A model generated the notes under the pieces. That model searched no databases, had not been told where the DNA came from, and worked only from the letters and a program-made list of their open reading frames with translations. From positions 1,302,001 through 1,366,000 of the forward strand of contig NW_024468250.1 in the NCBI RefSeq assembly GCF_002104995.1: a DNA stretch of 64,000 bases, read 5' to 3'. The stretch comes from Linderina pennispora (taxonomy: Eukaryota; Kickxellomycota; Kickxellomycetes; Kickxellales; Kickxellaceae). Position numbers and translations under genes: made by a program. Shown piece by piece: positions 20,619 to 29,297 of the stretch. The number at the start of each line of letters is the position of its first letter. Within the stretch, counting starts at the first letter, position 1.

Positions 20619-23003
20619 ACCCTCTTTATTTTTTTTTTCCTTGAATACTTCCAAAACATCGCCTTTTGATGGCCGCCCTAGGCAGCTCGGGCCTGCTTCC
20701 ACTTTTTGCTGGTCGGGGTTGCCAGCCAGAACCGAGATGATGGACGGCAGCAGCTCAGCGTCGGCCGACAGATGGTCGCTGATAGACACCGGCTCGACAT
20801 CCTGCAGATACGGAGCCACGCCGTCGACGCCCTTGCCAAACGAGAAGCGGAAGCTGAAGATGCCAAAGTTGCGGCCATCGCTGCCATCGAAGCCCAGCAT
20901 GATACGCACGATATCAGCAACGATATCGTCGACCTTGCACTCGAGCTCAGGCAGCAGCTCAGCGCCAAACCTACCGCCCATGGCCTGCTTAAACTCGCTG
21001 TATGGCACCTCGATCTCGTCAGGCAGCACCTGGTACGGCTCCATCTTGTCCTCACGCATCTGCACCCGGAGCTTGTGCACCCACATCTGCGGCGTCCACA
21101 GATACAGCCCATCATCAGGCGTCAGCAGCGCCAAGCGCGTGCACACGTGGAGCTCATCCGGGCTGACCACCGACGGAACACACTGCAACGCCGTCGAGTA
21201 CCCGACATCCGCATGGCGCACCACCGTGGTCGGGTTATTGGTCAGGATCCTCTGCGCCTTGACATTGGGCACCGTGGTGTCGTTGGTCAGCACCCACCAG
21301 CTGTGCGGATCCATCAGTGCTGCACCAGTGAATTCTGTCAGCTGCGACCTCAAGAGGAAGCCGGTGCGCAGCCACGACTGCGCGCCAACAACATTCTGGA
21401 ACGCAAAGACCGTGCTCTGGCTCGAGAAGAACACGCTGTTGAGCGGGTGGTGGTTCGACGCTTGGCTGGTCTGCGCGACATCGTCAAACACCAGGTCTGC
21501 CTCGCTGGCCTGGTCCACCAGCCGCAGCCCTTGCTTCTCAAGAGCCTGGGTGACTTCGGGCGTCGCACCGCTCACAAGCACATTGCTGACTGTATGCGCA
21601 GCCACCGGCTGGCTGGCCAGGGTGGCACGCGTCGCTGTCTTGGCTGTGGCCTGCCAGCCATCGCACATCTTCTCATAGGCATCCAGCGCAAACTGCGTCG
21701 GGCCCTGGAAGATTGCGTGGAGGTACCCCTGGCGCTGGTCGGCGTCCTTGAGCCATGCTGGGCAATAGTCACGCGTCAGCGACTCGTCCTGCCTGATCTC
21801 GCTGGTGGGCCACATAATACTATACGGCACCATCTGGCCCTGCGGCGTCACATACAGGAACGGCGCGCACGCGACATTGGGTGTATCCGAGTGCTGGATC
21901 GACAGCCCAACCTCGTCTTGGATGTACCAGTTGGTCTGGTTCTCCAGCGATCCATCGGCAGCCTGCCGCAAAAACTCGTATCCTTGGAAGTGCCGCCACA
22001 GTGCACCAAAGACACGCTGGATGTGCTTGCTGTGCTCCTTCTCGTCAATGTGCTCCTCGCCAGCGATGGCTTCGGGCCAGACCTCAGCCTTAGCCTTGAC
22101 CAGCGACACCGTCAGGACGCCGCCCTCCAGTGTCCACGTCGCTTCCTTTGCGTCGATGCTGGCGTACAGCTCGCCGTCAATAACCACCTGACCCATGACA
22201 GACACCTTCAGGTGCTTCGGTGCGAACTCACACTTCACGTCCTTGCTGGCTACGCCGGCTCCGATGTCAACACGCAGATCGATTGCGTCAATGGCCTGCT
22301 TGTCGTCGCCCAGCGCATACTGGGTGCAAGAGTAATCGCGCGTCCGCCATGCAGTCTCGGGCTCGCCGTCACCCTGGTTGGCCATATTGCCCATGATCTT
22401 CTCATGCAGCGCCTGCTGCACCTTGTCATTGCCGCTGGCCTCGTCCTCAGCCGCCATGATCGCCTCAATCAAATTGCCATTGCTGCTCACCAGCAGCTCG
22501 CGCGCCCGCTCCTCGCTGACATTAGCCTGTGCCACTACAATTGGCACGTTCTGCTCAATCTCCTCATCCGTTACTGTGTCAAGGCCGACCTTCTTTGGCG
22601 GCACATACCGGATGCCTGTCAGCGACTCCATGCGTTCGAGCAGGTATGGATTGCTGTTCAGCTGCATGATCGCTGCATCAATGGTGGTGGTCCAGGCGTG
22701 GTCCACCAGAAACACGTTGCTCTCTGCACCCAGCTTGGCCCCCTTCAGGCACAGCTTGTGCTCGGTGATGCCGCGCGGCTTGCTGGCATCTGTGGTGTTG
22801 CGCTCAGACCCATAGAGCACCACATAGTCGCCCAGATCAAACGACTCCTGCGTCAGCTTGCGGTAGAGAGCCTGCCACAGCGGCTTCGCAAGCCCGACTG
22901 ACTCGAGCTGCTGCTTGTGTGTGGCTTCGAACTGCCCATACTGTAGCATAAACGTGCTGGCTGCGTCGACCGACGGGATTGGGTTGTTTCCTCCGATAGC
23001 CAT
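20364..23003 (-). CDS. TTLL12-like tubulin-ligase pseudoenzyme with inserted UBA and CS domains
   Basis: Residues 1-135 (QYGQFEATHKQQLES, LYRKLTQESFDLGD, NVFLVDHAWTT, LLERMESLTGI) and about 325-413 (WYIQDEVGLSIQHSDTPN, MWPTSEIRQDESLTRDY) match the N-terminal SET-like part of TTLL12 as I remember it. Between them lies a UBA-like segment (about 143-186; VAQANVSEERARELL, GNLIEAIM) like HYPK/NAC, and a CS/NudC-like domain (about 220-313; KHLKVSVMGQ, DGELY, WTLEGGVLTVSL). Residues 430-760 resemble a TTL fold, but the ligase ATP-binding WxxKP motif is not visible (WWVLTNDTTVP instead), so catalysis is doubtful, as for TTLL12. Residues after about 770 run antisense through PRS and are probably beyond the true end near 20640. 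Confidence 0.7.
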   Translation of the reverse strand: MAIGGNNPIPSVDAASTFMLQYGQFEATHKQQLESVGLAKPLWQALYRKLTQESFDLGDYVVLYGSERNTTDASKPRGITEHKLCLKGAKLGAESNVFLVDHAWTTTIDAAIMQLNSNPYLLERMESLTGIRYVPPKKVGLDTVTDEEIEQNVPIVVAQANVSEERARELLVSSNGNLIEAIMAAEDEASGNDKVQQALHEKIMGNMANQGDGEPETAWRTRDYSCTQYALGDDKQAIDAIDLRVDIGAGVASKDVKCEFAPKHLKVSVMGQVVIDGELYASIDAKEATWTLEGGVLTVSLVKAKAEVWPEAIAGEEHIDEKEHSKHIQRVFGALWRHFQGYEFLRQAADGSLENQTNWYIQDEVGLSIQHSDTPNVACAPFLYVTPQGQMVPYSIMWPTSEIRQDESLTRDYCPAWLKDADQRQGYLHAIFQGPTQFALDAYEKMCDGWQATAKTATRATLASQPVAAHTVSNVLVSGATPEVTQALEKQGLRLVDQASEADLVFDDVAQTSQASNHHPLNSVFFSSQSTVFAFQNVVGAQSWLRTGFLLRSQLTEFTGAALMDPHSWWVLTNDTTVPNVKAQRILTNNPTTVVRHADVGYSTALQCVPSVVSPDELHVCTRLALLTPDDGLYLWTPQMWVHKLRVQMREDKMEPYQVLPDEIEVPYSEFKQAMGGRFGAELLPELECKVDDIVADIVRIMLGFDGSDGRNFGIFSFRFSFGKGVDGVAPYLQDVEPVSISDHLSADAELLPSIISVLAGNPDQQKVEAGPSCLGRPSKGDVLEVFKEKKNKEGLELLIVYKQLRHGLAIERAPDDLGQHRRDIDRGQLRAQLPELLLGDGVGAGHLGDGRLVDDLESGAREHTVDSNRIDLGSAVDA

Positions 23004-23338
23004 AGCTGTTTAAATAAGGCGAATGTAGAGAATTGGTTGAATTGGTTGAATTGGGAGTAAAACTAAGGCGGTAGAAACCGATCCAAAACCTGCTTTAAAA
23101 ATTCTACTGGCGATGCTGGACAAGGGTTGAAAAATGCTAATCACCAAATTCTGGGTGTGATGATCCGCACACATATTGCATGCCATGGCCCTTATGTACC
23201 GATGGACTAGAACTACCAAGGCACTTGTTGAGTACCAGTTAGAGGCCCATGATCCAGCATCACTCTTCTTCACTTCTTTGAGTGGGCTGGGATGTACTAT
23301 GTACGCTCCTACCTTCATTGTACAAGTAAACTAATCTC
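23004..23338. other. intergenic region
   Basis: Between the TTLL12-like start and the SulP stop; no gene recognised. Confidence 0.5.
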
Positions 23339-25456
23339 TTACGTTGACATAGAGATTGATCTATGCCGCTCAACCAGGTCCTCGCCGTCAACGCAGATCG
23401 CCTCGTAAGTCCCAGGTGAGCCGTGGGTGACGATCTGAGCAAGCTTGTGCGATTTGGTGACAAGATTCAGGCTGATTCTATCGAGTCCAATGATGAACAG
23501 ATCCAGGCCCTTATCAACAGAGATATCCCGAAGTACAGTCTTGAGTGCCTCTACACCAGACGAATCGTACATGGTAGATTCTGACATGTCTAGTATAACA
23601 GCAGCACATAGCGATAACTGGGCAACAACGCTGTGGTCCTCGAAAAACGTCATTACTTGGGTAGCCGATCCAAAGAACAATGCCCCTGTGATCTTCACTG
23701 ACGCCATTAGGCATGGTGTTGGAGATATGCTGGTCTGCATCTTTTCGATGTGAATCTCGATGCTGGTTGCTGACAGTGGAACAATTGGGGTAGAGGCTTT
23801 GGTGCCGTCGCCATCGTCTGCTCCCTCTGCCTGCTCATCCGTAGGTGCGAGTGCAGCTGCATAACCACCGGTACTTGCTTTAATTGGCTCCACCTTCATC
23901 GCAATTCCAGTGTTGTTTGAAAGCTTCCACGCCAGAACCACTGCGCTCCAGGCAATACCGATGAGCACAGCGATGGCAAGGTCTGTAGCGACAGCAAGCA
24001 CAGTGACAAGAATGATTGTTATCATGTCAGTCACGGGGATGCTCCAACGGAAGATGTACACGAATGTACGCCATTCAAACGTCTTGATGACGACAACGAA
24101 GAGGATCCCAGTGAGTGCAGAAACGGGGATCATCTCGATGACCTTTCCAGCTACGGCGACAAACAGGAGTATCAGGAACGAAGCAACAGTTGTAGACACA
24201 CGAGAGCGAGACCCATTGGTAAGGTTCACCGTGGTCTGGCCAACCATGACCGACCCACCGACAGACGTGAAGAACGAGGATAAAAGGTTTCCAGCACCTT
24301 GCCCCAGACAGTCGTAGTTGCAGTAGTAGGCAGGGAGGTTAACACCAACTATTTTCAAGCACAGCTGCCACGTCATTGCCGTTTCAACAAGTCCAATAAT
24401 GGCGAGCAGGATAGCCTTCGGGATCACAATCTCCCAGAAGTGGCCAGACCGCCATGGAACATCAGGGATGTGGGCCTTGGGAACACTTCCAGAAAATGTT
24501 GCCATATCGCCAATAGTACGGATGGGCCGATTGAGCGCACTGTCGTATATAAACCGAGCGATTACAGTGCCGATAACCATTGCAGTCAGAGATGCAGGTA
24601 GAACGTTGGCTCCAACCGAGAACTTGCCAATGCACAAACGTCTCTTAATGCGCGGCTGAAGAAGCACAACCGCCATCGACAGGAACACGATGATTAGGAC
24701 CTGCCACGTCTGTCCCTCATCAAGCCGTAGCCAGCGCTGGTCGTTGGGCGGAATGAAATCCATCGGTGGACACACTCTCCCGTTAATGATCTCGACGTTG
24801 TCCTTTGGGTTTCTCGATGAGCTGTCTGTTTGAAACGCATTCAGCTGCGCACGGAAGACCACAATCGCCAAGCCATTCATGAACCCCACCATCACCGAGT
24901 GAGGCACAAGCTTTAAGAATCTTGTCACTCCAAGTGTCCCAAGCACAAGTTGGATTAGCCCGCAAAGAAGTGTAGTTGCAAAGAGCCACTCGGTCCTCTC
25001 GGAAAGGCACTTGTCACCCAGGGGCCCGTCATCTGCTGTCAGCTCTTTTTGAATGTTCACCATTCCGCCAGCAATCCCGCTGACCATGCCCGGTAGTGAC
25101 CCAAAGATGCCTGCAATCAGACCAATGAAGAATGTAGAGTATAGGCCCTTCACAGGAGAGATCCCCGCCACAAATGCAAACGCGACTGACTCGGGGACCT
25201 GCATGAATGCGATGGACACGCCACTGAGAACCTCGTCCTTAAGAGCGACTGGGTTCTTGGCAAAGTAGACCGTGGAATCAGCCAGAAAAAAGAAAAGTTG
25301 TTTTGGTGCTGTTTTGCCCACTGTAATAGCTGTCTCAGCAGCCCACTTGGTCGACGACCATGCTGTCTTAAAGTTGTGCCTCCATACTCCCGCGTAGATA
25401 TCGGCCCGTTCACATACAATAACACGCCAAGACGAGACCCTGTCATGGATGAGCAT
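23339..25456 (-). CDS. SulP-family anion (sulfate) transporter with STAS domain
   Basis: This 705-residue membrane protein should carry sulfate or related anions. The SulP core shows VPESVAFAFVAGISPVKGLY, GSLPGMVSGIAGGMVNI, LVPHSVMVGFMNGLAIVV, GQGAGNLLSSFFTSVGGSVM and VSALTGILFVVVIKTFEW, with 10 or more hydrophobic spans. The C-terminal part is a STAS domain with AAVILDMSESTMYDSSGVEAL, carrying the conserved D-S-S-G. The pattern (AGISPVKGLY) resembles bacterial-type SulP more than yeast Sul1, by recall. The frame is intact and no intron is needed. The start at 25456 leaves an about 70-residue cytosolic N-terminus before the first membrane span. Substrate is inferred. Confidence 0.88.
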   Translation of the reverse strand: MLIHDRVSSWRVIVCERADIYAGVWRHNFKTAWSSTKWAAETAITVGKTAPKQLFFFLADSTVYFAKNPVALKDEVLSGVSIAFMQVPESVAFAFVAGISPVKGLYSTFFIGLIAGIFGSLPGMVSGIAGGMVNIQKELTADDGPLGDKCLSERTEWLFATTLLCGLIQLVLGTLGVTRFLKLVPHSVMVGFMNGLAIVVFRAQLNAFQTDSSSRNPKDNVEIINGRVCPPMDFIPPNDQRWLRLDEGQTWQVLIIVFLSMAVVLLQPRIKRRLCIGKFSVGANVLPASLTAMVIGTVIARFIYDSALNRPIRTIGDMATFSGSVPKAHIPDVPWRSGHFWEIVIPKAILLAIIGLVETAMTWQLCLKIVGVNLPAYYCNYDCLGQGAGNLLSSFFTSVGGSVMVGQTTVNLTNGSRSRVSTTVASFLILLFVAVAGKVIEMIPVSALTGILFVVVIKTFEWRTFVYIFRWSIPVTDMITIILVTVLAVATDLAIAVLIGIAWSAVVLAWKLSNNTGIAMKVEPIKASTGGYAAALAPTDEQAEGADDGDGTKASTPIVPLSATSIEIHIEKMQTSISPTPCLMASVKITGALFFGSATQVMTFFEDHSVVAQLSLCAAVILDMSESTMYDSSGVEALKTVLRDISVDKGLDLFIIGLDRISLNLVTKSHKLAQIVTHGSPGTYEAICVDGEDLVERHRSISMST

Positions 25457-26497
25457 GGTGAATATGAAGAAGGTTTATGTGACAAAATTTATCTAGTAAT
25501 GCTACCTCTGCACAGTAGAACCATCAGAAAAAAAACATCAGGACTGCTGCAGTCTAAATAGACTAATCACTATCAAAGCGCCTTGTGCTAGCATTAATCT
25601 AGTGATCATCAATCTTAACGAGTAGATCGCTGGCTGCTTAGTGGCTTGGCCAGCCAGCCGAACCCAACATGCAGCTGAGTCAGAGACAAGCATGCACCTA
25701 TGATACTAAATACACACCTTGCACTGGATGTAGCAAATCTAAATCGAAGAGACCTTGGAAATACGTGCTGCAGAAAACTAGGACAGAATGTTCGGACATA
25801 CTAGTTTTTTTATGTTGTAGGTCTAGAGCACACGGTGGGCGGTGTAGGGCAAGAGGAAAAACGAAGAAGAAATGAGTAACGGGAAATCTTTACCTTTATA
25901 TAAGATTTTATAGTCCAAAAAGTGTCCGACCGTCCGCTAGAACCTTTTAAATTGGTTATAAAAATAAAACTCCTAAGCTTCAACATGAATTTGGGGGACT
26001 TGCTCTGTAAACTCCTTTTGATCTTGTGCGGCATCTGACCTCATCGGTGAAACCAGGGTGACAAGTTGTTATTGTAGTGGTCACAGGTCTCCACTAGATA
26101 TCTCCATTGGTTCAGCGCAAGAGCTGCTCTCATTGTCAGTCGGCCTGATAACTTCCATGGCGTCATCATGGTGGTCATCACCGGCTGCGCAACACTCAGG
26201 ATATTTATTTATGAGCATCTATTGAATAAAGCCATGTAACTCTTCTAGCGGTCATGCAATATTTGTGGATTTATTTTACAAATTAATTTGTCTTATGAAC
26301 ATGCGTAAGCAGTAGTATTTGGGCCACAATGGACCCAGTCTGTATAGACTGATTCAAGAGACTGTATCAGTGCTAAGGGCCCCAAGAACCATGCAAGCCA
26401 GATCATTTTTAATAAAAGCTCTTAGTGCTATGCATACGCAATAAAGTAAAACTGAACAGCATCATTTCTCTTCTTACTTGCCTATTGAATTTCTCAA
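25457..26497. other. A+T-rich non-coding interval at the left edge of the accessory region
   Basis: No recognisable gene; the short ORF at 25669-25875 shows no family motif. A near-palindrome CAGTCTGTATAGACTG sits at 26334-26349. The left end of the Fanzor element could lie here but I could not place it. Confidence 0.45.
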
Positions 26498-29130
26498 ATG
26501 AATATTACCTGCAGCACTACTGTCATAAAGACATCACTTGGTGGTATTGGCTTCCATGATTCTATGTTGCCCCGCCTAGAGCAATTTGTACACAGCGTCA
26601 ATATCATCAAAGAGCATACATACATGCTTGCACGATGGATACTACTCCATCAGCTAGCTGATAATGATGCTTTTGACCCTGCAACATTTGTGAAAAAGGG
26701 ATTCTTTCGTGCAATTTATTCATTTATCGCAACCTGAAGGCGAAGACTGTCATATCTGCCGAGGATTTCGTCAACCGGAAGGACAAGTCAGAACTGTCGA
26801 GCGCAGATTTCGGTGATGTAGTTAGATACCATATTTATGATTATCTATTGCATAATGGCGATATCGAGCTACATGGTGTATGCGACATGAATCAAGTAGC
26901 AACATACGTGGATACCGAGCTGATGACAGCATACAAGAACAACATTGTGTTGCACTATGGCACTTGCCTACAGCGGATTCTGGCCAAATTGATTGATATT
27001 CGCAGCCGCAAAACCACACTGCACAGTACAATGGGCAATGTGTCCAAGGCTGAGTTCAATGATGCATGTCAAGTGTGTATTTATACACCTGCACAGAAGC
27101 TCCGCCAGGCAGTTGCCTCTAGGCACCCTGATCTCAGTGTGCTCACCCCACTGATGCTTGCAATCTACAACAAGCTGGCACCAGTCCTCAATGCCTATGA
27201 TGCCAAGTACAGATTCGCCAAAGACAGCAGATACTATGATGCCAAGGTAAATCCACTTCAGCATCTGCGTGCATATATTCGCCTATGCCAGCTTATCGAG
27301 AATGAGCAGCTTGGCAAGTCTCCTCCCCAACGCTTGCCTCTGCAGACATCATGGATCCCAGGCCATGTGCGCTTAGACAAGCAAATAATCAAGCAGGTGT
27401 TTGTTTCGAAAACACGTGAGGAGGTTACCATGATCAACGCAGCAAAGAGGGCAGCAACAGAGGCAAGGAAAGCAGCAGAAAAGGGCGAAAAATTGGCCAA
27501 GAAGGCTGCACGCGAAGCAGCGAAGATGCCATCGGATGCAACAGAGGCCACAGCAGCAACTGCAGCAGTAGCGGCTGATTCACTTGCTGCTGCATCGGCA
27601 GCAGCAGCAGACACTGTTGCAGCACTTAACAATGCATATGCACCAGCACCCCCAGTCTGTGCACACGACCCGGTCCAAGGGATCACACAACCTGTGTGGG
27701 ATGTGTGGGGCCGGGTCGCAGATCTAACATCAAAGCCATTTAAGGCGCATGGTGATAGAAAATTCCACGGAATGGCGACAACAGATGGTGTAACGATATG
27801 CATTTTGTTGCAAGACAAGATATTCAAGGCTGATGGTGCAGTAGATGCTGATGGTGCAGGAGGCGATGCTGCAGGAGGCGATGCTGCAGGAGGCGATGCT
27901 GCGGGAGGCAATTCTGTGGGAGGCGATGCTACAGGCGATGCTACAGGCGATGCTACAGGCGATGCTACAGGCGATGTTGCAGGCGATGCTGCAGGCGATG
28001 TTGCAGGAGGTGGTGCTGTGGGAGGCAATACTATAGCTGACTGTCGCTATATCCACCAGATCCCACAGCCAGAGCTGCAGAATCTGAAAGGCCGCTGTGT
28101 ATTCATCGATCCAGGTCGGGGCGATTTACTGTATATGATGCACGAAAATAGCAGCAATGGGAAAGAGGGTGAAAAGATGCTCTACCGCTACACACGGCAG
28201 CAGCGCAATAAGGAGCTCAAGCTGCGCCACTATGACAGGATTCGTTGGGATACAAAGGATCAAGTCCCAGAAGATGCTGTCCGCAGAGCAGAGGCAGAGC
28301 TTTCCAAGCACTGCTGCCGGACCCTTAGCCCAGCAAAATTCCGTGCCTACGTTGCTGCCTGTGCATCTGTGCGGTGTGTCCTAGCACCGTTTTATGCCAA
28401 CACGATGACAGCGCGAAGGTTACCAGAGCAGCAGCCTGCTAAGTCAAACAAGCAGCACCAGAGGCGCTGGAAGGCCCATCCAGGTGTCAGTACCAGTCCC
28501 AAGGTGTACTCGCTTCACCGCAAGCTGCGCCTTGATTCATTCATGAACCAGGCCTGTGCAGATCAAAGGCTTGCCGCGAAACTCCGGAGCAAGTTCGGTC
28601 CAGACCCAGTGCTGATCATGGGCAATTGGAGTGCGCCGATGGCCCGGCACCATGCGCCGATTCGTGGCAAGGGATGGCGCGACAAGTTCAAGCACCATGG
28701 CTTTGAAGTCTATCTGATCGACGAATTCCGGACATCGTCGATGTGCCCGTTCTGCTGCGAAAAGTCGCTGCAGACATTCCGGCATGTTCCCAACCCGCGG
28801 CCCTACCAGAGATCGAAGAACCCAACTGTGAAGTGCCATGGCCTTCTCCGCTGTACAAGCGAGTCATGTAAGCGGGCCATGACACAATACAGGCGAGCCT
28901 ATTCGGCTCGGCTCTTGAACCGCGATCTCGCAGCAGTTCTAAACTTCAGACTCATTTTCCAATCACTCTGTGATTCGGGCAGTATTCTTGAACGGTTCCG
29001 TCGTTCTACGGCCATTGTTGCCGATGCTTCTGGCACCACCCCTGAAACAAAGAACCCGCGCAAGAGGCATGCAGCAGCAGGCGGTTCTGCTGCTAGCAGC
29101 AGCGAGCCAGCGCTGAAGCGCCTACGCTGA
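26498..29130 (+). CDS. Fanzor RNA-guided nuclease homolog (TnpB-like, RuvC fold)
   Basis: The N-terminus (MLPRLEQFVHSVNIIKEHTY, LARWILLHQL) fits Fanzor N-terminal sequence. The frame jumps once at about 26725 (FFRAIYSFI to RNLKAKTVISAEDF), then runs open from 26740 to TGA at 29130. RuvC-I is VFIDPGRGDLLYMM (Asp at 28108-28110). RuvC-II is in VYLIDEFRTS (Glu near 28720). Zinc-finger cysteines are CPFC and RCTSESC. RuvC-III is LLNRDLAAVLNF (Asp at 28924-28926). This order and the DE(F/Y)RTS signature are those of Fanzor, eukaryotic relatives of transposon TnpB that cut DNA with a guide RNA. All three acidic residues are present. A Gly/Asp/Ala repeat lies before RuvC-I. Apart from the one frame jump it could be functional. 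Confidence 0.8.
27850..28030 (+). repeat. in-frame Gly-Asp-Ala minisatellite inside the Fanzor gene
   Basis: Tandem 15-nt (GGAGGCGATGCTGCA type) and 12-nt (GGCGATGCTACA type) units encode GGDAA and GDAT repeats just before RuvC-I. Copy 2 has a different number of each unit. Confidence 0.85.
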
Positions 29131-29284
29131 GCAGGCCACCAAGGTGGGAGATGTCCATGATCGTCATTGCACCAACAACCATCCGACACGTTCAAATGAC
29201 CGGTTCGCCGTGATGCCCTTATCGACGTGTCAACCCATGCTGACTAGCAGCCGAGCTCGCATCGTGAGCAGAGTATTTCTAGTA
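29131..29284 (+). other. conserved 3' tail of the Fanzor element, candidate guide-RNA region
   Basis: This non-coding tail is kept in the deleted copy 2 with about 6 differences in 146 bp, including about 100 bp without change. It contains a 7-bp inverted repeat, GACACGT at 29185-29191 and ACGTGTC at 29225-29231, able to form a hairpin. TnpB and Fanzor guide RNAs lie at or beyond the 3' end of the gene, so this is a reasonable place; no direct evidence for an RNA. Confidence 0.35.
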
Positions 29285-29297
29285 GTGCATATATATA

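Larger units (their letters stand above)
26498..29284 (+). mobile_element. Fanzor-bearing element, copy 1
   Basis: It contains the nuclease gene plus a 154-bp 3' tail shared with the inverted copy at 45.4-47.0 kb. Homology between copies ends at 29284, where sequences diverge into unrelated AT-repeats. The left boundary is not defined because copy 2 is truncated relative to it; the start is set at the ATG. No terminal inverted repeats or target duplication were found. Confidence 0.65.

Noticed and set aside
20706-22901. 731-codon open frame antisense to the TTLL12-like gene
   Set aside because: Shadow of the real frame on the other strand; His/Arg/Gln-rich composition and no motif.
26334-26349. 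Near-palindrome as left terminus of the Fanzor element
   Set aside because: It has no counterpart at the right end of either copy.
27258-28028. Ala/Ser/Pro-rich frame antisense to Fanzor copy 1 (and its twin in copy 2)
   Set aside because: Complement of the Gly-Asp-Ala repeat and Ala-rich linker; present in both copies only because the sequence is duplicated.
27850-28030. CRISPR-like array
   Set aside because: The repeat units are 12-15 nt, in frame with a protein and without spacers.
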